From Betaproteobacteria bacterium (GTDB lineage Bacteria > Pseudomonadota > Gammaproteobacteria > Burkholderiales > SG8-41): a stretch of DNA of 32,938 nucleotides. Below, piece by piece: positions 22,504 through 30,265 of this stretch. The position numbers were made by a program, and so were the translations under genes. Below the pieces are notes generated by a model, which was not told where the DNA came from, searched no databases, and saw only the letters and a program-made list of their open reading frames with translations. Position 1 is the first letter of the stretch; every line of letters starts with the position of its first letter. The stretch covers positions 1-32,938 of the forward strand of contig JACPTK010000008.1 of the NCBI GenBank assembly GCA_016192825.1, written 5' to 3'.

Positions 22504-24285
22504 TCACTTCTTGGCGGCTTCCTGCCGCAGGCGGATGTGCAGCTCCCGCAGCTGCCGCTCGTCCACCGCGCTGGGCGCGTGCGTGAGCAGGCACTGCGCG
22601 CGCTGCGTCTTGGGAAACGCGATCACGTCGCGGATCGAGTCGACGCCCGCCATCAGCGCCACGATGCGGTCGAGCCCGAAGGCGATTCCGCCGTGCGGTG
22701 GCGCGCCGTACTGCAGCGCATCGAGCAGGAAGCCGAACTTGGCCTGGGCCTCGTCGGCCCCGATGTTGAGCGCCCGGAAGACTTTCTGCTGGACGTCAGC
22801 CCGGTGGATCCGCACCGAGCCGCCGCCGATTTCCCATCCGTTCAGCACCATGTCGTGCGCCTTGGCGCGCGCGGAGCCCGGATCGGATTCGAGGCGGTCT
22901 TCGTGCCCATCGGCGGGCGCCGTGAACGGATGATGCATGGCGTTCCAGCGCTTTTCCTCCTCGTCCCACTCGAACATCGGGAAATCGAGCACCCACAGCG
23001 GCCGCCATCCCGGCTGCGTGAAGCCGCGCTCGTGGCCGATCTTCGCGCGCAGCGCGCCGAGAGCCTCGTTCACGATCCTGGCCTTGTCCGCGCCGAAGAA
23101 GATGAGGTCGCCGCTCTGCGCGCCCGAGCGCCCGATCGCGGCCCTGAGGGCCGGTTCGGACAGATTCTTGACGATGGGCGACTGCAGCCCGGTCTCGTTC
23201 AGCTGGCTCGCGTCGTTGACCTTGATGTAAGCAAGTCCCTTGGCGCCGTAGATCTTCACGAACTCGGTGTAAGCGTCGATCTCGCCGCGGCTCATCGCGG
23301 CGCCGCCCGGCACCCGCAGTCCCGCCACGCGCCCGCCCGGCGTGTTGGCGGGCCCGGCAAAGACCTTGAAGGCGACGTCCTTCATCGCATCGGTCAGCTC
23401 GGTGAGCTCGAGGGTCACGCGCAGGTCGGGCTTGTCGGAGCCGTAGCGCCGCATCACCTCGTCGTAGGACAGCCGCGGGAACGGGTCGGGCAGCGCCACG
23501 CCGAGCACCTCCTTGAAAACGTAGCGGATCAGCCCCTCCATGATTCGCGTGATCTCGTCCTGGCCGAGGAACGAGGTCTCGACGTCGATCTGCGTGAATT
23601 CGGGCTGGCGGTCGGAGCGCAGGTCCTCGTCGCGGAAGCACTTGACGATCTGGTAGTAGCGGTCGTAGCCCGCCACCATCAGCATCTGCTTGAACAGCTG
23701 CGGCGACTGCGGCAGGGCGTAGAACTCGCCCGGGTGCACGCGCGAGGGCACCAGGTAGTCGCGCGCGCCCTCGGGTGTGGAGCGCGTGAGCATCGGGGTC
23801 TCGATGTCGAGGAAGCCCTGGCCGTCGAGGAAGTTGCGCACCGCCATCGCCGTCCGATAGCGCAGCCTCAGGTTCTGCTGCATGGCCGGGCGGCGCAGGT
23901 CGAGCACGCGGTTCTCGAGCCGGACCGTCTCCGAGAGGGTATCGTCGTCCAGCTGGAACACCGGCGGGAGCGAAGCGTTGAGGATGGCGATATCGCGCGC
24001 CAGCACCTCCACTTCTCCGCTCGCGAGCTCGGCATTGACGGTTCCCGCGGGCCGCTCGCGCACCTTGCCCTCGACGCGAACGACGTACTCGCCGCGCAAC
24101 CGGTCCGCGGTCTTGAAGGTCTCCGGCAGGTCCGGGTCGCAGACCACCTGCACCAGCCCCTCGCGGTCGCGCAGATCGATGAAAATCACGCCGCCATGGT
24201 CGCGGCGGCGGTGCACCCAGCCGCACAACGTCACGGCCCGGCCGACATGTTTGCGGCTTATCCTGCCGCAGTATTCGCTGCGCAT
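22504..24285 (-). CDS. aspS: Aspartyl-tRNA synthetase, probably non-discriminating (Asp/Asn)
   Basis: 593 residues, the normal bacterial size. OB-fold anticodon-binding domain (1-110, [22 protein letters not shown]), class II motifs 2 ([23 protein letters not shown]) and 3 ([13 protein letters not shown]), and the bacterial GAD insertion in between. Residue 30 is His in RRDHGG; from memory, His here marks non-discriminating bacterial AspRS, while discriminating enzymes such as E. coli's have Leu. That would imply tRNA-dependent Asn synthesis via GatCAB. It starts 3 bp after the DUF502 stop, so the two are in one operon. Confidence 0.96.
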   Translation of the reverse strand: MRSEYCGRISRKHVGRAVTLCGWVHRRRDHGGVIFIDLRDREGLVQVVCDPDLPETFKTADRLRGEYVVRVEGKVRERPAGTVNAELASGEVEVLARDIAILNASLPPVFQLDDDTLSETVRLENRVLDLRRPAMQQNLRLRYRTAMAVRNFLDGQGFLDIETPMLTRSTPEGARDYLVPSRVHPGEFYALPQSPQLFKQMLMVAGYDRYYQIVKCFRDEDLRSDRQPEFTQIDVETSFLGQDEITRIMEGLIRYVFKEVLGVALPDPFPRLSYDEVMRRYGSDKPDLRVTLELTELTDAMKDVAFKVFAGPANTPGGRVAGLRVPGGAAMSRGEIDAYTEFVKIYGAKGLAYIKVNDASQLNETGLQSPIVKNLSEPALRAAIGRSGAQSGDLIFFGADKARIVNEALGALRAKIGHERGFTQPGWRPLWVLDFPMFEWDEEEKRWNAMHHPFTAPADGHEDRLESDPGSARAKAHDMVLNGWEIGGGSVRIHRADVQQKVFRALNIGADEAQAKFGFLLDALQYGAPPHGGIAFGLDRIVALMAGVDSIRDVIAFPKTQRAQCLLTHAPSAVDERQLRELHIRLRQEAAKK

Positions 24286-24288
24286 TCG

Positions 24289-24954
24289 CTACGGGTTGGC
24301 GGCGCGCTGTTGCGCCGGCGCCGGACGGACAACGGCGTCTCTCCGGCCGTTGCCATCGGTCGTCACGACACCCATCGAAACGATGTACTTCAGCGCCGTC
24401 TCGACCGACAGCTCGGTCTCGATCACGTCCTCGCGCCTGACGTAGAAGTAAAAGCCGTTGACCGGGCTCGGCGTGGTCGGGATGAACACCGCCACGTGAT
24501 CCTCCTTCAGCCGGCCCGCCACCTCCGCGGGCACGTTGGTCTGGAACGCGAGCGACCAGGCTTGCGGATGCGGGTAGCGCACCAGCAGCACCTTGCGAAA
24601 GGCGTGACCGGAACCGGAGAACAACGTGTCGCTCACCTGCTTCACGCCGTTGTAGATCGAGTTCACGACGGGGATGCGCGCGAGCACGCCTTCCCAGAAT
24701 CTCACCAGCCGCTGGCCGATGATGTTGGCGGCCAGGACGCCGGTGACGAACACGATCAGCAGCGTCAGCACGACCCCCAGCCCCGGAACGTGCACGCCCA
24801 GCCAGGCCTCGGTGCGCCACTCGGGCGGCAGGAGCAGCAGCGACTGGTCCATCGTGCCCACCAGCAGGTTGAGCACCCACAACGTGATGACCAGCGGCAC
24901 CCAGATCAGGAGCCCGGTGACGAGGTAGCGTCGGATGAGGTGTTTCTTGGACAT
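24289..24954 (-). CDS. DUF502 membrane protein
   Basis: 221 residues from ATG 24954. Two N-terminal membrane helices (RRYLVTGLLIWVPLVITLWVL near 9-29; VVLTLLIVFVTGVLAANIIG near 61-80), then the family-typical RIPVVNSIYNGVKQVSDTLF and a soluble domain with VFIPTTPSPVNGFYFYV. The function of DUF502 is not known; its fixed position before aspS in betaproteobacteria suggests a housekeeping role. A small CTAG-bounded repeat lies just upstream, between it and fmdB. Confidence 0.88.
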   Translation of the reverse strand: MSKKHLIRRYLVTGLLIWVPLVITLWVLNLLVGTMDQSLLLLPPEWRTEAWLGVHVPGLGVVLTLLIVFVTGVLAANIIGQRLVRFWEGVLARIPVVNSIYNGVKQVSDTLFSGSGHAFRKVLLVRYPHPQAWSLAFQTNVPAEVAGRLKEDHVAVFIPTTPSPVNGFYFYVRREDVIETELSVETALKYIVSMGVVTTDGNGRRDAVVRPAPAQQRAANP

Positions 24955-24984
24955 GACCGTCCGCTGCGGCGGCGCAGCGGAACG

Positions 24985-25069
24985 CTAGGAGTTTGTCGGA
25001 CTATTCGAAATTTGCAGGCGGTTTTGCTGTTAGCCGCCTGTCGGAACACCAAGTCCGGCAGGCTGCTAG
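24985..25069. mobile_element. Second, 85-bp CTAG-bounded palindromic element
   Basis: The ends CTAGGAGTTTGTCGGACT and AGTCCGGCAGGCTGCTAG are imperfect inverted repeats. The right ~52 bp, from GGCGGTTTTGCTGTTAGC to the end, aligns closely with the right end of the 19170-19551 element. It is a solo or deleted copy inserted between fmdB and the DUF502 gene. Confidence 0.7.
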
Positions 25070-25090
25070 AGCATGACGGCTGGAACGGGA

Positions 25091-25396
25091 TCAGCCGCAG
25101 GCCGGGCAGGCCCCGGTGCCGCAGGCGGCGTCGCCCGTGGACGGTTCCTTGCTGGAGATCTCCGCGGGCTTCGCGCCGTCCGCGGCCTTGTCCTTTGCCG
25201 CGGGCTTCACGCCGCCGTTCCTGAAGTCGGTCGCGTACCAGCCGGTGCCCTTCAACTGAAAGCCGGCCGCGGTGACGAGCTTGTTCAATGCGCGCTTGCC
25301 GCACTCCGGACAATCCGTGAGCGGCGCATCGCTCATGCGCTGCAGATATTCCTTTTGGTAGCCGCACTCCCCGCAGCGGTATTCGTAGATCGGCAT
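25091..25396 (-). CDS. FmdB-family zinc-ribbon protein
   Basis: 101 residues from ATG 25396, with GGAGG four bases upstream. The N-terminal zinc ribbon MPIYEYRCGECGYQ...CPECGK supplies four cysteines. A Lys/Ala/Glu-rich linker and a second Cys cluster (ACGTGACPACG) end the protein. The family is regulatory-looking, but its role is not settled. It heads the fmdB-DUF502-aspS run. A TATAAT box lies 23 bp upstream. Confidence 0.88.
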   Translation of the reverse strand: MPIYEYRCGECGYQKEYLQRMSDAPLTDCPECGKRALNKLVTAAGFQLKGTGWYATDFRNGGVKPAAKDKAADGAKPAEISSKEPSTGDAACGTGACPACG

Positions 25397-25418
25397 GCTG
25401 CCTCCGGACCAAAAAACC

Positions 25419-25424
25419 ATTATA
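25419..25424 (-). promoter_or_regulatory. Consensus -10 box (TATAAT) for the fmdB-DUF502-aspS run
   Basis: Minus-strand TATAAT just before the fmdB ribosome site, in a short AT-rich patch. It would give a leader of about 16 bases. No good -35 is seen. Confidence 0.5.
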
Positions 25425-25567
25425 CCTGAGAAGGTTAACCCACGCCTACGGTAGCTGGGGACGAACCGGAAAATTGCAAGCCTCGAGCCGGCGGCGGTCC
25501 CATTTCGTGTGGCGCCGCAGCAGGCGAAACGGCACAATCGCGAGATCCACAATCAGGGAGCCCCGTC

Positions 25568-26506
25568 ATGACCGGGAAAAAACCCGTGCCATTCACGTTC
25601 AGCCGGCTGATCGCCAGCGTCCGCCGCAAGGATCCCCCGATCACCGCCGTCGTGCACCCCTGCGATCCCGAGTCCGTGCGCGGTGCGGTGGAGGCAACGC
25701 GCAGGAAACTGATCCGCGCGGTGCTGGTAGGCCCGCAAGCGAAAATCCGGCGCGCGGCGGAGGAAGCGGCGGTGAGCATCCGCGGCCTGGAGATCGTCGC
25801 GACCGAGCACAGCGAAGCGGCCGCGGTGGCGGCGGTCGCGATGGCCCGCGAGGGCCGCGCCGATTGCCTGATGAAGGGAAGCCTGCACACCGACGAGCTG
25901 ATGTCCGCCGTGGTGGCCGAAAGCGGCGGGCTGCGCACGGCGCGGCGCGTCAGCCACGCCTTCGTGCTCGACGTGCCGGCCTATCCGCGCCCGCTGATCA
26001 TCACCGACGCGGCGATCAACATCTATCCCGATCTCGAGGAGAAGCGCGACATCGTGCAAAACGCCATCGACCTCGCGCACGCGCTCGGGATCGTCCGCCC
26101 GCGGGTCGCGATCCTGTCCGCCGTCGAGACGGTGACGCCGAAGATCCGCTCGACCCTGGATGCCGCCGCGCTGTGCAAGATGGCGGACCGCGGCCAGATC
26201 ACCGGCGGGATACTGGACGGCCCGCTCGCGTTCGACATCGCGATCTCCGAGGCGGCGCGCCGCACCAAGCACGTGCACTCCGCGGTGGCCGGCCGTCCCG
26301 ACATCCTCCTCGTGCCCGATCTGGAGGCGGGGAACATGCTGGCGAAGCAGCTTCAGTACCTCGCCGGGGCGAAGTCGGCCGGCATCGTGCTTGGCGCGCG
26401 GGTGCCGATCGCGCTCACCAGCCGCTCCGACCTGGCGGAATCGCGTCTCGCGTCCTGCGCGATCGCATCGCTGATGCGCGTGCATGGCCTGAGGAAAAAG
26501 GCGTGA
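25568..26506 (+). CDS. Phosphate acetyl/butyryltransferase-family enzyme
   Basis: 312 residues from ATG 25568 (GGGAG upstream). It matches the short Pta/Ptb family: TAVVHPCDPESVRGAV, AVLVGPQAKI, DCLMKGSLHTDELM near 98-111, RRVSHAFVLDVPAYPRPLIITDAAINIYPD near 125-154, VAILSAVETV, GGILDGPLAFD and LVPDLEAGNMLAKQL. Such enzymes interconvert acyl-CoA and acyl phosphate. The acyl length (acetyl, propionyl or butyryl) cannot be read with confidence. Its stop TGA lies within the first unit of a heptamer repeat. It is followed by acetate kinase, the natural partner. Confidence 0.9.
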   Translation: MTGKKPVPFTFSRLIASVRRKDPPITAVVHPCDPESVRGAVEATRRKLIRAVLVGPQAKIRRAAEEAAVSIRGLEIVATEHSEAAAVAAVAMAREGRADCLMKGSLHTDELMSAVVAESGGLRTARRVSHAFVLDVPAYPRPLIITDAAINIYPDLEEKRDIVQNAIDLAHALGIVRPRVAILSAVETVTPKIRSTLDAAALCKMADRGQITGGILDGPLAFDIAISEAARRTKHVHSAVAGRPDILLVPDLEAGNMLAKQLQYLAGAKSAGIVLGARVPIALTSRSDLAESRLASCAIASLMRVHGLRKKA

Positions 26507-26583
26507 CAAGTGATAGGTGATAGGAAGTTTCTCCCGCGCAACGCGCGGAGATTCTTGTCACTTATCACCCGTCACTTATCACG
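26503..26583. repeat. Opposed 7/14-bp tracts between pta-like gene and ackA
   Basis: GTGACAA, GTGATAG, GTGATAG (26503-26523) are opposed by GTCACTTATCACCC and GTCACTTATCACGC (26556-26583). Between them is a CTCCCGCG/CGCGGAG hairpin. The TGA at 26504-26506 of the first unit is the stop codon of the preceding gene. Confidence 0.9.
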
Positions 26584-26595
26584 CCTCATCCAGCG

Positions 26596-27798
26596 ATGAG
26601 CGGCGAAATCCTCGTACTGAATTCCGGCTCGTCGAGCATCAAGTTCGCGCTCTACACCGCGGCGCGCGATCCGGCGCTCGTGCTGCAAGGCATGATCTCC
26701 GGGATCGACGCTTCGCCGGGCTTCAGCGCCGAGGACGCGGACGGCAGGCCGCTGCCGGCGAACCTGCCCGAGGGCGGCGCGGCGCCGCTCACGCACGAGA
26801 CGGCGCTCGCCCGGCTGTTCGACTGGCTCGCGCGCGGGGGCCACAGCACGGAGCTGCTCGGCGCCGGCCACCGCGTCGTGCACGGCGGCGTGCGCTACGC
26901 CGAGCCCGTCCGCATCGACGCCGGCGTTTATGCCGAGCTCGAAAGGCTGGTGCCCCTGGCGCCGCTGCACCAGCCGCACAACCTCGCCGCCATCCGCGTA
27001 TTGATGAAGCTCCTGCCGGATCTCCCGCAGGTTGCCTGCTTCGACACCGCGTTTCACCGCACCCAGCCGATGATCGCCCAGAGCTTCGCGCTGCCGCGGG
27101 AGATCACGGCCGGCGGGGTACAGCGTTACGGGTTCCACGGGCTGTCGTACGAGTACATCGCGGGCGTGCTGCCGCAGACGCTTGGAACGCGGGCGGATGG
27201 CCGCGTCGTCGTCGCGCACCTGGGCGCCGGCGCGAGCATGTGCGCGATGCTCCGGCGCAGGAGCGTCGCGACCACGATGGGATTCACCGCGCTGGAGGGC
27301 CTGATGATGGGCACCCGCACCGGCGCGATCGATCCGGGCGTGCTGTTCTACCTGATGCGCGAAAAGTCCATGACCCCCGCGCAAGTCGAGGACCTGCTCT
27401 ATCACCGCTCGGGCCTGCTCGGCGTGTCGGGCGTGAGCAGCGACATGCGGCTGCTCCTCGCCAGCACCGATCCCCACGCGCGCGAGGCGATCGAGCTCTT
27501 CTGCTACCGGGCGGCGCGCGAGCTGGGGTCGCTCGCCGCGACCGTGGGCGGGCTCGACGCGCTGGTCTTCACCGCCGGCATCGGCGAGCGCGCGGCGCCG
27601 GTGCGGGCGCGGATCTGCAAACAGGCGCGCTGGCTCGGCGTCGAGCTGGACGAGGCGGCCAATCGCGAACACCGCGCCGTCATCAGCACGCCGTCGAGCC
27701 GCGCCACGGCTTGCGTCATCCCGACCGACGAGGAGATCATCATCGCGCGCCACACCGGCCGCCTGCTGGGCATCGGCAACCCCGGGCGTGCCAACTGA
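26596..27798 (+). CDS. ackA: Acetate kinase
   Basis: 400 residues from ATG 26596, with no Shine-Dalgarno (a repeat tract ends 12 bases upstream). All acetokinase landmarks are present: LVLNSGSSSIKF at 7-18, GHRVVHGG near 91-98, PLHQPHNL, FDTAFHRTQP, HGLSYEYI, VVAHLGAGASMCA, TRTGAIDPG near 237, and FTAGIGERA near 328. It makes acetate and ATP from acetyl phosphate or the reverse. With the upstream acyltransferase it forms a Pta-Ack route. Confidence 0.95.
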   Translation: MSGEILVLNSGSSSIKFALYTAARDPALVLQGMISGIDASPGFSAEDADGRPLPANLPEGGAAPLTHETALARLFDWLARGGHSTELLGAGHRVVHGGVRYAEPVRIDAGVYAELERLVPLAPLHQPHNLAAIRVLMKLLPDLPQVACFDTAFHRTQPMIAQSFALPREITAGGVQRYGFHGLSYEYIAGVLPQTLGTRADGRVVVAHLGAGASMCAMLRRRSVATTMGFTALEGLMMGTRTGAIDPGVLFYLMREKSMTPAQVEDLLYHRSGLLGVSGVSSDMRLLLASTDPHAREAIELFCYRAARELGSLAATVGGLDALVFTAGIGERAAPVRARICKQARWLGVELDEAANREHRAVISTPSSRATACVIPTDEEIIIARHTGRLLGIGNPGRAN

Positions 27799-27906
27799 AC
27801 GGCGCTGACATCAGGAGGGGGTGCGGAGACTTCCCATGCGCCCCCGTTCCGGTCAAGAATAGGGACTGGGAGATTAACGAGCATCTTGAAAATTGCTGAC
27901 GCAGCG

Positions 27907-28074
27907 CGACCCCTCACCCCTTCCCACTCGACCCCCTCATCCCTTCCCCTTCTCCCGAGGGGAGAAGGGGAATCTCGAGCCTCCCTCTCCGCTCGGGAGA
28001 GGGGCGGGGGTGAGGGATAGAGGGGAAATGGACAGCGGCAAATAGTTTGCCAACCATTTGCCCGAGGCTCAATA
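27907..28074 (+). repeat. Composite palindromic repeat, copy B (expanded)
   Basis: It starts with the same CGACCCCTCACCCCTTCCC as copy A at 11284. Nested C/G hairpins follow (CCCCTTCTCC / GGAGAAGGGG at 27945-27970; CTCTCC / GGAGAG near 27984-28001). It ends with the palindrome GGCAAAT...ATTTGCC (28037-28062) and GGCTCAATA. The palindrome differs from copy A by a paired T-A to C-G change. It ends 12 bp before the citrate synthase ATG. Confidence 0.8.
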
Positions 28075-28085
28075 AGAGGACCGCA

Positions 28086-29228
28086 ATGGAAGAAACCAGC
28101 GAGAAGATCGAGATTCAACGCGGGCTGAAGGGCGTCTACTTCGACCGCTCGCGCGTGTGCTACATCGATGGGCGCGCCGGCGAGCTGCGCTACCGCGGCT
28201 ATTCGATCCACGACCTTGCCCAGCGCTCGACTTTCGAGGAGACCTGCTACCTGCTCCTGAAGGGCGGGCTGCCGACGCGCACGCAGCTCGACGCGTTCAC
28301 GGCGGAACTCAAGGCCGCGCGCGCGCTGCCCGAGCCGGTCTATGACGTGATCCGGACGGTCCAGGCCGCGCATCCGATGGACGTACTGCGCACCGGGGTG
28401 TCGGCGCTCGCGGCGTTCGACCCCGACACCGCCGACAAGTCGCCCGAGGCGATGCTGCGCAAGGGCATCCGGCTCACCGCGCAGGTGCCAATGATCGTCG
28501 CCGCGCACGAGCACATCCGCAACGGCCGCGAGCCCGTCGCGCCCGACCCGCGGCTCGCGCATGCCGCGAACTTCCTCTACATGCTCAAGGGAAAAGCGCC
28601 CAGCGCGGACGCGGCGCGGCTGATGGAGACCGACATGGTGCTGCACGCCGAGCACGGCTCGAACGCTTCTTCGTTCGCGGCGCGCGTGGTAGCCGGCACC
28701 GATGCCGACCTGCACGGGGCGATCACGGCAGCGGTCGCGGCGCTCGCCGGTCCGGCGCACGGCGGCGCGGCGGAGAACGTCATGCGCATGGCGCAGGAAA
28801 TCGGCGACGCGTCCCGTGCCGCCGAGTACGTGAAGACCAAGCGCGCGAACGGTGAGCCCGTGATGGGTTTCGGCCACCGCGTCTATCGCGCCGAAGACCC
28901 GCGCGCGCGCCACATGCGCGCCGGGGTCGAGAAGCTCTCGCGCGAGATGGGCCAGCCGCAGTGGTACCAGATCCTCGAAGCCGTCGTGGCGGCGATGAAG
29001 CCTTACGCGCGCCACGGCGTGAACGTGAACGTGGACTTCTACGCCGGCGTCGTCTATTTCCTCAACGGCATCGCGGAAGACCTGTTCGTGCCGATCTTCG
29101 CCGTCGGCCGCGTGCCGGGCTGGACGGTGCAGGTGCTCGAGCAGATCGAGAACAATATCCTGATCCGCCCCCTCACCCTCTACAACGGCCCCGCGCCGCG
29201 GGACTACGTGCCAATCGACGCGCGCTGA
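28086..29228 (+). CDS. Citrate synthase / 2-methylcitrate synthase family enzyme
   Basis: 380 residues from ATG 28086, with AGAGGA five bases upstream. The catalytic triad regions are intact: EHGSNASSFAARV (His near 190), MGFGHRVYR (His near 266) and VNVDFYAGVV (Asp near 317). The short ~380-residue form resembles Bacillus-type CS and PrpC rather than the 430-residue E. coli GltA. Citrate and methylcitrate synthases cannot be separated by eye. It lies 287 bp after ackA, with a composite repeat between them. Confidence 0.93.
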   Translation: MEETSEKIEIQRGLKGVYFDRSRVCYIDGRAGELRYRGYSIHDLAQRSTFEETCYLLLKGGLPTRTQLDAFTAELKAARALPEPVYDVIRTVQAAHPMDVLRTGVSALAAFDPDTADKSPEAMLRKGIRLTAQVPMIVAAHEHIRNGREPVAPDPRLAHAANFLYMLKGKAPSADAARLMETDMVLHAEHGSNASSFAARVVAGTDADLHGAITAAVAALAGPAHGGAAENVMRMAQEIGDASRAAEYVKTKRANGEPVMGFGHRVYRAEDPRARHMRAGVEKLSREMGQPQWYQILEAVVAAMKPYARHGVNVNVDFYAGVVYFLNGIAEDLFVPIFAVGRVPGWTVQVLEQIENNILIRPLTLYNGPAPRDYVPIDAR

Positions 29229-29331
29229 AGACAATCCGCGGCGGTGCTTGTCGGAGTTTCAGTTTCTGCTTCCGGCCAAGAGCGGCCGTTCATTAATTCT
29301 CCAAGTCCTGCCGCCTCTTCGAGTAGCACGC

Positions 29332-29772
29332 TCATCCGCGTTCCCCCGCGATGTAGCGCTCGAGCTGTTCGATGATGAATTTTTGCTCGGAGATGACGTC
29401 TTTCACCAAGTCGCCGATGGAAACGAGGCCGATCAGCTTGCCCTTGTCCATGACGGGCAGATGGCGCACGCGTTTTTCCGTCATCAGTACCATGCATTCT
29501 TCGCTGGTCTGGCCGGGGCGCACGTACATGACCGGGGATGTCATGATGTCGCATAACCGCGTATCTTTCGAAGACCGTGCCATGAGAACGATTTTGCGTG
29601 CATAGTCGCGCTCGGTAATGAGCCCGACTACTGTTTCGCCCTCCATTACCACGAGCGCGCCGATGTTCTTCTCGGCCATCAGTTTGATGGCGTCAAACAC
29701 CGACGCCGCAGGGGTTGTCGTATAGATGGTCTTGTCAGGTTTCGAATTAAGAATCTGCGCCACGGTTGTCAT
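29332..29772 (-). CDS. CBS-domain pair protein
   Basis: 146 residues from ATG 29772; AGGGGG five bases upstream fixes the start. Two CBS motifs: residues ~10-65 (TTPAASVFDAIKLMAEKNIGALVVMEGETVVGLITERDY) and ~75-130 (MTSPVMYVRPGQTSEECMVLMTEKRVRHLPVMDKGKLIGLVSIGDLVK). Stand-alone CBS pairs bind adenine nucleotides and act as energy sensors; partner unknown. It is convergent with citrate synthase. An FNR/Anr-type site lies about 200 bp upstream. Confidence 0.9.
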   Translation of the reverse strand: MTTVAQILNSKPDKTIYTTTPAASVFDAIKLMAEKNIGALVVMEGETVVGLITERDYARKIVLMARSSKDTRLCDIMTSPVMYVRPGQTSEECMVLMTEKRVRHLPVMDKGKLIGLVSIGDLVKDVISEQKFIIEQLERYIAGERG

Positions 29773-29968
29773 AGACGCCCCCTCGAGTTCCTGAAGCGAA
29801 TCCCCACTTGCCTCGGAAAAGTTTGTGCGCACATAGGGCAGACGGCAAGCAAGTTGCTGCAAAGGTGGTCAAAGGCCCCGCCAGAGCGCGGCAGTTATCG
29901 GCCAATAGCAGTCATACGTCTGTAGCACTGTCTCTATAGCGTTTACCCCCACCGCCGGGGTTCAGGCT

Positions 29969-29982
29969 TTGACAAAGATCAA
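29969..29982. promoter_or_regulatory. Possible FNR/Anr/Dnr binding site
   Basis: TTGAC-AAAG-ATCAA matches the FNR/Anr palindrome TTGAT-N4-ATCAA with one mismatch. On the minus strand a TATAGA box lies about 31 bp downstream (29938-29933), towards the CBS gene. The rest of the 29773-30265 gap holds a CCCC/GGGG hairpin near 29947-29961 and a tiny ORF at 30129. Confidence 0.45.
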
Positions 29983-30128
29983 AGTCGGACAAGAAAAAGA
30001 TGTTTCAACCATGACAGCGTTACTGAAAAGCGACAGACTTACCGTCGCTCCGACCCGAATAATTGGCCTAACAAGAAGTAAGTCTGGCACCGGAAACCGC
30101 AATTCAAGATTCCTGCGTAGGAAATCCG

Positions 30129-30191
30129 ATGAAGGCAAGAATTATCCTTTTATTGCTTGCAATCGGCGCGGCGGGAGCACTTCTGGATTGA
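30129..30191 (+). pseudogene. 20-codon ORF resembling a truncated signal peptide
   Basis: ATG 30129 (GTAGGAAA upstream) encodes MKARIILLLLAIGAAGALLD, then TGA. It looks like the start of an exported protein cut short. Similar frames do not continue after the stop. It may be a decayed gene or a leader peptide for the receptor gene 74 bp downstream. Confidence 0.25.
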
Positions 30192-30265
30192 TTGTCCTTC
30201 GTTCAACGCTGCGACGGCGTCGGCGCGTGAAAGAGACGGCCGATTATCCTATCGGGGGAGGAGTC

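Noticed and set aside
29871-29970. tRNA-like GGTTCA segment
   Set aside because: No acceptor, D or anticodon stems can be drawn around it.
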